Origin: Acidobacteriota bacterium
GTDB taxonomy: Bacteria; Acidobacteriota; Terriglobia; Terriglobales; Acidobacteriaceae
Reading direction: 5' to 3'
NCBI GenBank assembly: GCA_021781795.1
Contig: JAJXWA010000012.1
Coordinates: forward strand, 1-64,000
DNA length: 64,000 bases
Each line of letters begins with the position of its first letter. Position 1 is the stretch's first letter. The notes beneath the pieces are model-generated. The model was not told the origin of the DNA, searched no databases, and was given only the letters and a program-made list of their open reading frames with translations. Positions 48,458 to 56,790 of the stretch are shown here, one piece after another. A program made the position numbers and the translations under genes.

Positions 48458-51103
48458 GTGGAGAAAAAAGAAAAGTCAGCCTCTGCCGAGCCTGTGAGCG
48501 GCAGCCCTGCCAAGCGCCTCTTTCATTGGATGGATAGACGCGCCGGCGTTGACAAATTGATGAAGGAGTCGCTGGACGAGCCGATTCCGGGTGGGGCGCG
48601 CTTCGCCTATGTCTTCGGCTCGGGCCTGCTGTTCATCTTCATCTCGCAGATCATTACCGGCCTTTGCCTTGCTTTGTATTACGTTCCGTCTGCCGAGACT
48701 GCACACACCAGCGTCGCCTACATCACCAAGCAGGTGGCGGCGGGCGCGTTTCTCCGTAGCCTGCATTACTACGGCTCCAGCGCGATGATCATCGTGCTCG
48801 TGCTCCACTTCCTGCAGACGTTTCTTTTCGGCTCCTATAAGGGCCGGCGGGAACTGCTGTGGATGTCTGGGGCGACGCTCTCGCTTTTTGTGCTGGGCAT
48901 GGGCTTCACCGGCTATCTGCTTCCGTGGGACCAGAAGGCCTACTTTGCCACTGCAGTCGGCACCAACATCGTCGGCGAGGTGCCGCTCATTGGCGAGTGG
49001 ATGACGCGCCTGCTGCGCGGCGGCGACACCATCGGCACGCTCACGCTTTCGCGCTTCTATGTGGCGCACGTGTTCCTGATTCCGGGCATCATCATCGGAT
49101 TCATCGCGATTCACGTCTTTCTGTTTCGCAAGGCTGGTGCAGCCGGTCCGATTGATGAAGACCCCATCGATCCGAAGATGGCACCCGAGGGCTTTTATCC
49201 AAAGCAGGTGCTGATGGATATGGCTTTCGCGCTGCTCCTGATGATTGGGCTTGGATTCCTGGCGTACTTCCATCCCGTCGGACTGGGCCCGATTGCCAAT
49301 CCAGCGGACACGCACTTCCTGCCTCGGCCGGAGTGGTACTACCTGCCGATGTTTGAGTGGCTCAAGTTCTGGGAAGGCCCCAAGGTGGTCTTCGCCGTGG
49401 TCGTGGTGCCGGGCCTGCTGGCGGCGCTCTTCTTCCTGCTGCCCTTTCTTGACCGCAGCCTGGAGCGCAGACCATGGCGCAGGCCGATTCCAGTTCTCGC
49501 GGTGGCAATCGTGCTCATGGGCACAATCTATCTGGGTGAGCGCAGCCACATGGATGACGAGAGCGATCCCACGACCGCCGCGCAGCTTGCGCTGCAGGCT
49601 CAGCAGGAAGAGGAATACACGCACGCGCCCTTTGAGCCTTATATGGAATCGCCCGGTGGCACAGGCCCGCTGGCTCTGCCGGTCGGCCCGGTCAATCCTC
49701 TGGTGGCGCAGGGGCGCGGCGTCTTTCAGGCGCATGGATGCTCAGGCTGTCACGGCGATGTGGGGCTCGGAACCACGGTTGCTCCCAGTCTGAAGGGCAT
49801 CACCACCAAGTATCCTGAAGCGCAGCTCATCGCGCTTCTGCACAACCCCAACGCGCAGATGCGCGCCGGACACATGCCGGCGGTGGACGCCTCGCAGTCC
49901 GACATGTCGGCGCTTCTTGCTTATCTTGGCGTCATCGGAACTCCGATGGCGAACGTACAGGCCTCCTCCGGTGCATCTCTGACGACAGCGGCCAGCCACA
50001 TGGGTGAGGCGCCCGCAGGCAGCGAAGCAGGCGCAGAAACTGGTGCCGCGCCTCTGTCCAGTGCGGCCACTGAAGGCGAGCAACTCTTCCAGCAGCGCGG
50101 CTGCTTTGCCTGCCATGGACAGGCCGGGGCAGGAGGTCGGGCGCCGGCGATGGCGCCGATGATTGCGCACTTGAGCGATGCGCAGATTGCGCAGTTGCTC
50201 ACGCATCCCAATGCGAAGATGCAGGCCGGCGGTATGCCTCCCTTCTTTGGGACCGATGAACAGAAGAGCGCGGTGATTGCCTATCTGCGCACACTGCGCG
50301 CCCCGCCTGCGCCGCAGCCGGCGCAGGCTGCAGCGGCTCCCGCGACGGAGCAGGGGGGCAGCGTGCCCTATCCGGAGATGCCACCTGCGACCGCGGCTGC
50401 TGCTCCCAGCTCGGCTGCACCCTCTGCGATGAGTTCAGCCCAGGCGACAATGATTGCGACGCCGCCCAGCCCCGGACGCGCGCTGTTCCTTTCGCAGGGC
50501 TGCGCTGCCTGTCATGGGCCCACGGCGCACGGCACGCAGTTTGCGCCTTCGCTGATCAACATCAGCAAGAAATTTCCCGGCGACAAGCTGCCGTATCTGC
50601 TGCATCATCCGACCGCAAAGATGAAGGCCGGCGGCATGCCCACGGTTGCACTCCCTGACCAGCAGTTTTCTCAATTGATCGCGTATCTCGATAGCCTCAC
50701 ACCCGAATCCGCGCCGCCACCGGCGCCAGCTCCTGCTGCGCAGGCTGGCATGAGTTCCTCAGGCGGCAGCGCCCCTGCAACAGCCAGCGGCAATGCCGGC
50801 GTCCCAGCCGCAGCGCCTGCGGCCGCGCCAGCGCAGTTGAGTCCGCTGGAACTGCGGGGGCAGAAGATCTTCCAGAGCATGACGTGCGAAACCTGTCACG
50901 GTGTAGGCGGATTGCATGGAACCGTAGCCGCGCCGCCGTTGGCAGGCACCGCATCGCTGCTGCCCCCGGACGTGCTCGAGAACCTGCTGCGCCACCACTC
51001 GAGGCGCATGCAGCAGGGTGGCATGCCGCTTACCAATCTGAATGCGCCGGACATGAAGGCGCTGGTTGCCTACATTCGTTCCATGCCTTCACAGCCGAAC
51101 TGA
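48458..51103 (+). CDS. Cytochrome b fused to four monohaem cytochrome c modules
   Basis: The 881-residue protein contains the quinol-oxidising membrane core and its own electron-acceptor haems. Residues about 30-365 form a full cytochrome b (b6 plus subunit IV) with haem ligands in SLHYYGSS and VLHFLQ, and in VAHVFLI and IAIHVF. The second pair has 14 residues between the histidines, as in b6. The quinol site reads RPEWYYLP. After a linker come four CxxCH sites, CSGCH, CFACH, CAACH and CETCH (about 428, 548, 682, 810), each followed by a methionine-containing RAGHMP or GGMP loop and joined by Pro/Ala linkers. No separate cytochrome c1 gene exists. GTG start. Confidence 0.92.
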   Translation: MEKKEKSASAEPVSGSPAKRLFHWMDRRAGVDKLMKESLDEPIPGGARFAYVFGSGLLFIFISQIITGLCLALYYVPSAETAHTSVAYITKQVAAGAFLRSLHYYGSSAMIIVLVLHFLQTFLFGSYKGRRELLWMSGATLSLFVLGMGFTGYLLPWDQKAYFATAVGTNIVGEVPLIGEWMTRLLRGGDTIGTLTLSRFYVAHVFLIPGIIIGFIAIHVFLFRKAGAAGPIDEDPIDPKMAPEGFYPKQVLMDMAFALLLMIGLGFLAYFHPVGLGPIANPADTHFLPRPEWYYLPMFEWLKFWEGPKVVFAVVVVPGLLAALFFLLPFLDRSLERRPWRRPIPVLAVAIVLMGTIYLGERSHMDDESDPTTAAQLALQAQQEEEYTHAPFEPYMESPGGTGPLALPVGPVNPLVAQGRGVFQAHGCSGCHGDVGLGTTVAPSLKGITTKYPEAQLIALLHNPNAQMRAGHMPAVDASQSDMSALLAYLGVIGTPMANVQASSGASLTTAASHMGEAPAGSEAGAETGAAPLSSAATEGEQLFQQRGCFACHGQAGAGGRAPAMAPMIAHLSDAQIAQLLTHPNAKMQAGGMPPFFGTDEQKSAVIAYLRTLRAPPAPQPAQAAAAPATEQGGSVPYPEMPPATAAAAPSSAAPSAMSSAQATMIATPPSPGRALFLSQGCAACHGPTAHGTQFAPSLINISKKFPGDKLPYLLHHPTAKMKAGGMPTVALPDQQFSQLIAYLDSLTPESAPPPAPAPAAQAGMSSSGGSAPATASGNAGVPAAAPAAAPAQLSPLELRGQKIFQSMTCETCHGVGGLHGTVAAPPLAGTASLLPPDVLENLLRHHSRRMQQGGMPLTNLNAPDMKALVAYIRSMPSQPN

Positions 51104-51359
51104 GACCGGCCGCGAACAATTCAGTTCGCGTCGTGTTCCAAAAACGCCCACGACAGTCACAGCGAAAGAGCTGTGGCTCTCGTGGGTTCTTTCTTATACC
51201 GTTCGTGCTGCGACGCTTTTGCTGCCACTCCTGTGCGCATCCTCGCGAGCTTCTGCCGCTAAGAGTGGCTTTAGCTTCGAGCGACTTCGTCAGAATCGCC
51301 ACAGTGACTATCGTGCCGTGCACACCCTCGAGCTGCCCTCCCTTTGCGCTTTCTCCGAG

Positions 51360-51375
51360 TGTGATTTAAATCACG
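51360..51375. promoter_or_regulatory. CRP/FNR-type palindrome 1
   Basis: TGTGATTTAAATCACG contains a perfect 14-base palindrome GTGATTTAAATCAC (51361-51374) with the TGTGA-N6-TCAC spacing of CRP-family sites. It lies 163 bases before the lipoprotein start. Confidence 0.65.
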
Positions 51376-51382
51376 CTTTTCC

Positions 51383-51398
51383 TGTGATTTCAGTCACT
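51383..51398. promoter_or_regulatory. CRP/FNR-type palindrome 2
   Basis: TGTGATTTCAGTCACT repeats the TGTGA-N6-TCAC pattern of the first site. The two centres are 23 bases apart, close to two helical turns, so two dimers could sit on the same face of the DNA. Confidence 0.6.
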
Positions 51399-51537
51399 GA
51401 CGCAGCCATATGGCGCAAGAGAGACTCGTTGGCATGCAAGCAGGTGGCATGGCGATCCGGGGCGATTTGCTTCGGTCAGCCTGCAAGGTTTTGGCGGAGT
51501 GACCATGCGTTCTTGCTTCCCCCTCGAGGAGACACGT

Positions 51538-52995
51538 ATGACCACTCAACGCACTCATAATTCGTTGCGCGCACTCCTTTGCCTTGCCGCAATTGCAATC
51601 ACGACCTTGCTCGCGACCACTCTCAGCGCCTGCGGCGGCGCCGGTACTGCGGCAACCACCGGGACCAATCCCACGCCAATGCCGGTCACGACCACTCCGG
51701 TCCAGGTCAACATCGGCGACTCGCCCGCCGACTGGATGCTGGCGTTTTCGATGAATATCAACTCCATGACGCTGACAGGCAGCAATGGCAATGCAACGGT
51801 GGTCTCCACTTCGACGCCGATGGAGATGATGCACCTGATGGGCACCATGCAGCCATTGGCCATGGTGAATGCGCCACAAGGCACCTACACCGGCGCAACC
51901 GTGACCATCGGCGCGGCGACGGTGACTTATATGGATCCGACCACGAAGACTGTCACGCAGCAGACAATGCAGGGACCCATGACCGGCAGTGTGACGTTCT
52001 CGACGCCCATTAGCGTAGGATCCGCGCCGATGGCGATGGGATTCGACCTCGACCTCGCAAGCTCCGTAACCCAGAGCTCAAATGGCAGCCTGATGATGAA
52101 CCCCGTCTTTCATGTGACCAGCGGTGCGCAGGGTTCGGGCAATCCGATGGATTACACCGACGGCGGAATCGGCGAGATGATGGGCTCGATCTCAGGTGTC
52201 TCCGGCAGCTCGTTCACGATGACTTCGATGCAGGCGTTTGGCAACTTCACCTTCGCCACCAATTCCTCCACGGTGTTCGAAGGCACGACGATGGGCACGA
52301 TGGGCAGCGGCATGCTGGTGATGGTCGATGCCACTCTTCAATCGGATGGATCGCTGCTTGCAACCAGAGTGCAGTCGATGATCGGTTCAGGCGGCATGAT
52401 GGGCGGCGGCATCGTCACGGCAGAGACGGGCCAGCCTCCGACATCGCTGACGCTGGTGATGCAGAATGGCGTGGGCTCCGGCATGATGGCGTCGTTCCTC
52501 GCTGAGGGCGTGACAGTAAACCTGGCCACCAGCACAACGTATGAGATGAACGGGGACAACATCGACATGTCCGGGCTGCCGTTTACGCCGGTGTTTGATG
52601 GAAGCCACATCTTCGTGGGCCAGAGCGTGATGCCGATCAGTACCGGCGGCATGATGAGCGGATCGGGCGGAATGGGCGGCGGCATGATGGGCGGCACATC
52701 GATGGCAGGCTCCCTTACCGCGTCGGAACTGATGCTGATGCCGCAGGGCGTCACCGGAACGGCAGGCACCGCACTGACCAGTGGAAGCGCAACGAGCTTC
52801 ACAATGACGATGTCCTCGGACTCGGCGTTCACGACCCTGACCGGCGCGACCAGCGTGATGGTCTTCCAGCAGAAAGGGACGATCATGGAGGGCGGAACCA
52901 CCATTGCGAGTGGCGCTTCCATGCACGCCTTCGGGCTGCTCTTTTATGACGGAGGGCAGTGGAAGATGGTGGCGCTGCGCATGGGCGCAAATTAG
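51538..52995 (+). CDS. Methionine-rich lipoprotein with DUF4382/DUF5666-like domains
   Basis: The 485-residue protein has a lipoprotein signal (TTLSAC, Cys at residue 32), a Thr-rich linker, an N-terminal domain resembling DUF4382 (about 55-190; VQVNIGDSPADWML), then repeated beta-rich segments resembling DUF5666 (MMGSISGVSGSSFTMTS; SGMLVMVDATLQSDGS). Methionine is unusually frequent, with clusters GGMMGGG, MMSGSGGMGGGMM and PMEMMHLMGTMQP. Clusters like these can bind copper(I) or be oxidation targets, though neither is shown. GAGGAGA lies upstream of the ATG at 51538; a longer start 39 bases upstream is less likely. Confidence 0.75.
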   Translation: MTTQRTHNSLRALLCLAAIAITTLLATTLSACGGAGTAATTGTNPTPMPVTTTPVQVNIGDSPADWMLAFSMNINSMTLTGSNGNATVVSTSTPMEMMHLMGTMQPLAMVNAPQGTYTGATVTIGAATVTYMDPTTKTVTQQTMQGPMTGSVTFSTPISVGSAPMAMGFDLDLASSVTQSSNGSLMMNPVFHVTSGAQGSGNPMDYTDGGIGEMMGSISGVSGSSFTMTSMQAFGNFTFATNSSTVFEGTTMGTMGSGMLVMVDATLQSDGSLLATRVQSMIGSGGMMGGGIVTAETGQPPTSLTLVMQNGVGSGMMASFLAEGVTVNLATSTTYEMNGDNIDMSGLPFTPVFDGSHIFVGQSVMPISTGGMMSGSGGMGGGMMGGTSMAGSLTASELMLMPQGVTGTAGTALTSGSATSFTMTMSSDSAFTTLTGATSVMVFQQKGTIMEGGTTIASGASMHAFGLLFYDGGQWKMVALRMGAN

Positions 52996-53016
52996 CCGTT
53001 CAGCAACGTAGATGTG

Positions 53017-53058
53017 CGGGCTTCAGCTTCGAACGAAACTGGAGCCCGTCTTCATTTT
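53017..53058 (+). terminator. Terminator after the Met-rich lipoprotein gene
   Basis: CGGGCTTCAG (53017-53026) pairs with CTGGAGCCCG (53039-53048) with one G-T pair, followed by TCTTCATTTT. Confidence 0.7.
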
Positions 53059-53118
53059 GTGCGGATCGACTCGCCGCGGCGCAGTGCCCATTCCGCGCGC
53101 TGATAAAATTGAAGCTGC

Positions 53119-54402
53119 ATGATGCTGAAAAATTGGTATGCGCGGTGGATGTATGCATGGGAGACGCGCCTCACCACGCGCGACGAGAACCGCGTGGTCC
53201 GTCCGCTGGAATGGGGCTTTGAGTGGATCGCCCCGTTTCTCGAGGAGCACGGCTTCGGCGCGCTGCTGCCTGGCCGTGCGGGACTGAGCGAGGATTCCGC
53301 GGCAGAAGTTGCGATGGTGCGAATCAACGATCTGCTGATTCGCCACAGCGACAAGTTTTTCGGCTACGAGCGCCCAACAGATTTTCGCCTCGAAGTGCGG
53401 CACGCGGAGTTGTTTCCAACCAACGTCCGCCCGGAGACCCTCGCCAAAGATGCGGAGATCAAGCGGCAGGCAGCGGAGGGCCGGACCAAGCCTGCGCAAT
53501 TTCTCCGCTTCACCTCGCCGGAACGCACGCCTTATCCGGAGAATGATCTCGTCAATGCGCGCTGGTATCCCGCGCCCATCAACAAAGGCGATGCGCGCCC
53601 GCGTCAGGCCATTATCGTGCTGCCGCAGTGGAATGCCGACGCCTTCAGCCACAATGCGCTCTGCGCCATATTCAATCGAATGGGCATCTCGGCGCTGCGC
53701 CTGTCCAAGCCTTACCACGACATTCGCCGCCCCGCGGAGCTGGAGCGTTCCGATTACGCCGTAAGCGCGAATATCGGGCGCACGCTCTCGGCCTGCAGGC
53801 AGGCAGTCGTCGATATCCGCTGCTGCGTGGACTGGCTTGAGGAGCAGGGTTACGAACACTTCGGCGTACTGGGCACGAGTCTCGGCTCCTGCTATGCCTT
53901 TCTGGCCAGCATGCACGACCCGCGGCTCCGCGTGAATGCCTTTAATCATGCATCCACTTCATTCGGTGATGTCGTGTGGGCAGGCCAGAGCACACGCCAT
54001 ATTCGCGAGGCGCTGGAGCAGGCAGGGCTGACGCAGGAGCGGCTGCGCGCGCTGTGGGCGGCCATCAGCCCGGTCAGCTACTTTGACCGCATCATGACGG
54101 AAGAGTCTGGCGGTCGAGACAAGCGCGCGCTGCTCGTCTATGCCGACTACGACCTCACCTTTCCAAGAGAGTATTCGCTCAAAGTCGTCGAGGCGTTCCA
54201 GCGCGTAGGTCTCAACTTCGATCTGCGCGTTCTGCCCTGCGGGCACTATACGACCGGCGAAACGCCCTTCCAGTACATGGACGGATGGCACATGGGTTCG
54301 TTCGTGTATCGCGCCTTCAAGGCGCTGCGCGAGGAGAAGCCCGTGCCGGCTCTCGCGAAGGATGCGCTGGAGGCTGCGGAAGAGGAAGTGAGCGCGCGTT
54401 AA
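53119..54402 (+). CDS. Alpha/beta hydrolase-fold protein
   Basis: The 427-residue protein has an N-terminal region of about 165 residues without a known domain, then an alpha/beta hydrolase fold. The nucleophile elbow is GVLGTSLGSCYAF (Ser near 255). An aspartate candidate lies in LVYADYDLTFPREYS and a histidine in LPCGHYTTGETPF, giving a plausible catalytic triad. No signal peptide is seen. The ABHD18/DUF2048-type hydrolases are a possible relative, but I am not certain. Its stop codon overlaps the stop of the convergent kinase-like gene by 4 bases. Substrate unknown. Confidence 0.75.
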   Translation: MMLKNWYARWMYAWETRLTTRDENRVVRPLEWGFEWIAPFLEEHGFGALLPGRAGLSEDSAAEVAMVRINDLLIRHSDKFFGYERPTDFRLEVRHAELFPTNVRPETLAKDAEIKRQAAEGRTKPAQFLRFTSPERTPYPENDLVNARWYPAPINKGDARPRQAIIVLPQWNADAFSHNALCAIFNRMGISALRLSKPYHDIRRPAELERSDYAVSANIGRTLSACRQAVVDIRCCVDWLEEQGYEHFGVLGTSLGSCYAFLASMHDPRLRVNAFNHASTSFGDVVWAGQSTRHIREALEQAGLTQERLRALWAAISPVSYFDRIMTEESGGRDKRALLVYADYDLTFPREYSLKVVEAFQRVGLNFDLRVLPCGHYTTGETPFQYMDGWHMGSFVYRAFKALREEKPVPALAKDALEAAEEEVSAR

Positions 54403-55826
54403 CGGCTGGTGAGCGAGGGTGTGACGCTCACGCCGGATTGCCGATACGCGAAGTGAAGCAGCCATGTCCGTGCAGATCCATTCGCCGCAGGGTCAAAGCG
54501 CCATTGCTGCGCCGCCTCCTGAGAGATTCTGGCGAAGTAGCGGCTGGGGCCGGGCGACTCCAATTCCGTGCTGGTCACGTCGCCCGATGAACCCGCAGTG
54601 ACGCGGACTATCACGTTCACCTTGCCTTGAATCGAAGCTTGCGCCGAAGGCAGCACCTTCGGCATGACCTGCTTCACAACCCCATTTCCCACCGATGCTG
54701 CGGGTACAACCACGTTCGGCGATGCTTCGACGGAAGGGGAGTCGGCAGACGCGCGATGTTCCGGCCGGGGTTTGGCTTTGGGCGTGGCAGTCGCTCTGTG
54801 TGACCTGGGCACAACGCTGCTCGCTTGTGGAACGGCCGCGGAGGCATCGGGCGGCGTGGCTTGCCGCGACGAGCGCAACTCCCATACTGCAAAGAACACG
54901 GCCACTGCGGCAGCAGCGGACAGAATTGCGGCGCGGAGGCGACGTCTGGGTCTGGCTGCGCCCTCGGTGCTGCCCCAGCCATCGGTAGACAGGCTCCTCG
55001 AGTGGCGCTGGGAGCCTCCATCAGCTGTGCCGCTTGCGCTTAGACTCTGGCCCGCAAGCATCGAACGCACATCGCTGATCGAACAGCGCAGCGATGGCTG
55101 CGGCTGCAGGCATGCGCGGGCAATCGAGGCAAAGGGCTCTGGCACTTCAGGCGGAACCTTGGGCACAGCTTCGATGGCCCGGTTCCAGTCCAGCGGGTGC
55201 TGCGTGAGCGTCTCCACAATGGTCATGCCCAGCGACCACATGTCGGTAGCAGCAGAGAATGGAAGGGAGCCAATTTCGGGGGCATCGTAAATCGAATGCG
55301 CACTGCCGGAACGTCCCAGGGAGCCCGCGAAACAGATTCCGTCCATTGCAATCTGTAATCGATCCTTGGAGACCAGCAGATTCGAGGGCTTCAGGTGCGC
55401 ATGGACCAGGCCGTTTTCGTGCAGGTAGGAAAGCGCATCGAGGACAGGATCGAGCATCTCGCGGGTTTCGCGTGCTGTGAGCGCTCTCTGGGGCAGTAAC
55501 GACGCAAGAACCTCATCGGCATAGTCCATTACAACGTAGAAGATGTCGATGCCATTCAGCATGCAGGCGCCGACGTACAACATCGGCATCAGGTGAGGAT
55601 GGACGATTTCTCGGTCCTGCGGCTTTCCCAGGATGCTGGCTTCGAGGTCGATGGAGCCGGCCGGTATCAGCTTGATGACAACCTTGCGCGCGGGGTCCTC
55701 GGGCAGCACGGTCAGATAGACGCCGCTGTGCGCAGAGCCGCCCAGCCAATCACGCAGGGGGAAGAGTCCATCGACGACTTGACCGGCCCAATCGCTTCGG
55801 ACCACTGCTTTCATGCCACAAATCAT
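54399..55826 (-). CDS. Pseudokinase with TM helix and TonB-like C-terminal domain
   Basis: The protein, about 475 residues, starts with a serine/threonine-kinase-like domain (about 15-260). The VAIK lysine (KVVIKLIP), APE (DAPEIGS) and DMWSLG motifs are present, but the catalytic loop reads VHAHLKPSN. Histidine therefore replaces the essential aspartate of HRDLKPEN, and DFG is changed to MDGICFAG. A TM helix follows (about 300-318; AAILSAAAAVAVFFAVW), then a Pro/Ser spacer, then a TonB-type C-terminal domain (about 400-470; GKVNVIVRVTAGSSGDV, QQWRFDPAA). The start is uncertain: TTG 55850, ATG 55826 or ATG 55814. It lies just after an M23 peptidase gene and probably shares its transcript. Confidence 0.85.
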   Translation of the reverse strand: MICGMKAVVRSDWAGQVVDGLFPLRDWLGGSAHSGVYLTVLPEDPARKVVIKLIPAGSIDLEASILGKPQDREIVHPHLMPMLYVGACMLNGIDIFYVVMDYADEVLASLLPQRALTARETREMLDPVLDALSYLHENGLVHAHLKPSNLLVSKDRLQIAMDGICFAGSLGRSGSAHSIYDAPEIGSLPFSAATDMWSLGMTIVETLTQHPLDWNRAIEAVPKVPPEVPEPFASIARACLQPQPSLRCSISDVRSMLAGQSLSASGTADGGSQRHSRSLSTDGWGSTEGAARPRRRLRAAILSAAAAVAVFFAVWELRSSRQATPPDASAAVPQASSVVPRSHRATATPKAKPRPEHRASADSPSVEASPNVVVPAASVGNGVVKQVMPKVLPSAQASIQGKVNVIVRVTAGSSGDVTSTELESPGPSRYFARISQEAAQQWRFDPAANGSARTWLLHFAYRQSGVSVTPSLTSR

Positions 55827-55861
55827 ACTCTCGTCACGCTGGATGACCAAAACCTTATGCG

Positions 55862-56746
55862 TTACGGAAGGGCCGTAAGATTCAGTGTCAGCAGCTTCGC
55901 CGGGTCGAGATACGCGCCCTGCCAGCGCACGGCCCAGTGCAGATGCGGGCCCGTGACGCGGCCGGTAGCTCCGCTCAGGCCCAGCAGTTGGCCCTTCGCT
56001 ACGCGCTGACCCTCGCGCACACGAATGCGGCTCAGATGCATGTCCATGGTGAAGAGGCCAAGCCCATGATCGAGGATGACGCAGTTGCCTTCGTAGTAGA
56101 GCGGGCGCGCCAGCACAACAATGCCCGCATTGTCCGCGACGACCGGCGTACCCGTACGTGCTCTGAAATCCATGCCCTTGTGAATGCTGGACAGTTCGCC
56201 ATTAAAGACGCGGCGCGTGCCGAAGCTGTCTGTAGGCTCCGCGCGAACCGGAGCGCGAAAACCTCCATGCCAGAGGCGCTCTGGAATGCTCGCAGCAAAG
56301 ACGGCCGCCTTGATCTTCTTCTCGTCGTCGATCTGCCGGAGTTCCTCCCCGCTGGGCGCTATAAAGCGCGGTGCAACGCTGAGCGTGCTGGTGCGGTAGT
56401 GAGCCGGATAGATGAGGATGGTCTGGATGAGGTTCTGAGTGACGGAACCCGCGGTGACCGAAATATCGAGTTGCGAAGGACCGGAGGGCGCTTCGACATC
56501 CACTCCGGCCAGCGCATACCAGACGTCGCCTGTGTCCGCCCGGAAGAAATCGAGCTTGCGGCCGAGCCACTCGCCTTCGGGCTTTGCCTCAGCGGGCGCC
56601 GCAACGCGAATGATCTCCGGCGAGCCCGCTTCCACATTGGAGGGCGTGAGCGTGACGACCGGAGCGGAAGCTGTCTGCGCCGATGCGGAGAGCGATCCGC
56701 AGCCAGAGATAAGCATCAGGGCACAAAAAAAGCGAGAGCCGGCCAT
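55862..56746 (-). CDS. M23/LytM-family peptidase, putative lipoprotein
   Basis: LytM-type zinc endopeptidases cut peptidoglycan cross-links or activate amidases. The 294-residue protein starts with a signal sequence whose ISGC could be a lipobox (Cys 16). An N-terminal beta domain (25-160; VTLTPSNVEAGSPEIIRVA) precedes the M23 domain (about 175-290). Zinc ligands are intact: HKGMDFRA (His, Asp) and GPHLHWAV (HxH), with MDMHLSRIRV supplying the third active-site histidine. It lies between the EF-hand-like repeat gene and the pseudokinase gene, all in the same direction. Confidence 0.92.
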   Translation of the reverse strand: MAGSRFFCALMLISGCGSLSASAQTASAPVVTLTPSNVEAGSPEIIRVAAPAEAKPEGEWLGRKLDFFRADTGDVWYALAGVDVEAPSGPSQLDISVTAGSVTQNLIQTILIYPAHYRTSTLSVAPRFIAPSGEELRQIDDEKKIKAAVFAASIPERLWHGGFRAPVRAEPTDSFGTRRVFNGELSSIHKGMDFRARTGTPVVADNAGIVVLARPLYYEGNCVILDHGLGLFTMDMHLSRIRVREGQRVAKGQLLGLSGATGRVTGPHLHWAVRWQGAYLDPAKLLTLNLTALP

Positions 56747-56790
56747 GCGTTCAGCATACCGGCTCGCACAGTTGGATTGCGTACTCGCAG

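Larger units (their letters stand above)
51104..51537. other. 434-base region between the bc operon and the Met-rich lipoprotein gene
   Basis: No gene is supported. A hairpin CGCGAAC/GTTCGCG (51111-51117 with 51124-51130) right after the cytochrome stop may end the operon, though no T-run follows. The right half holds the two CRP/FNR-type palindromes at 51360-51398. A Shine-Dalgarno precedes the next gene. Confidence 0.6.
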
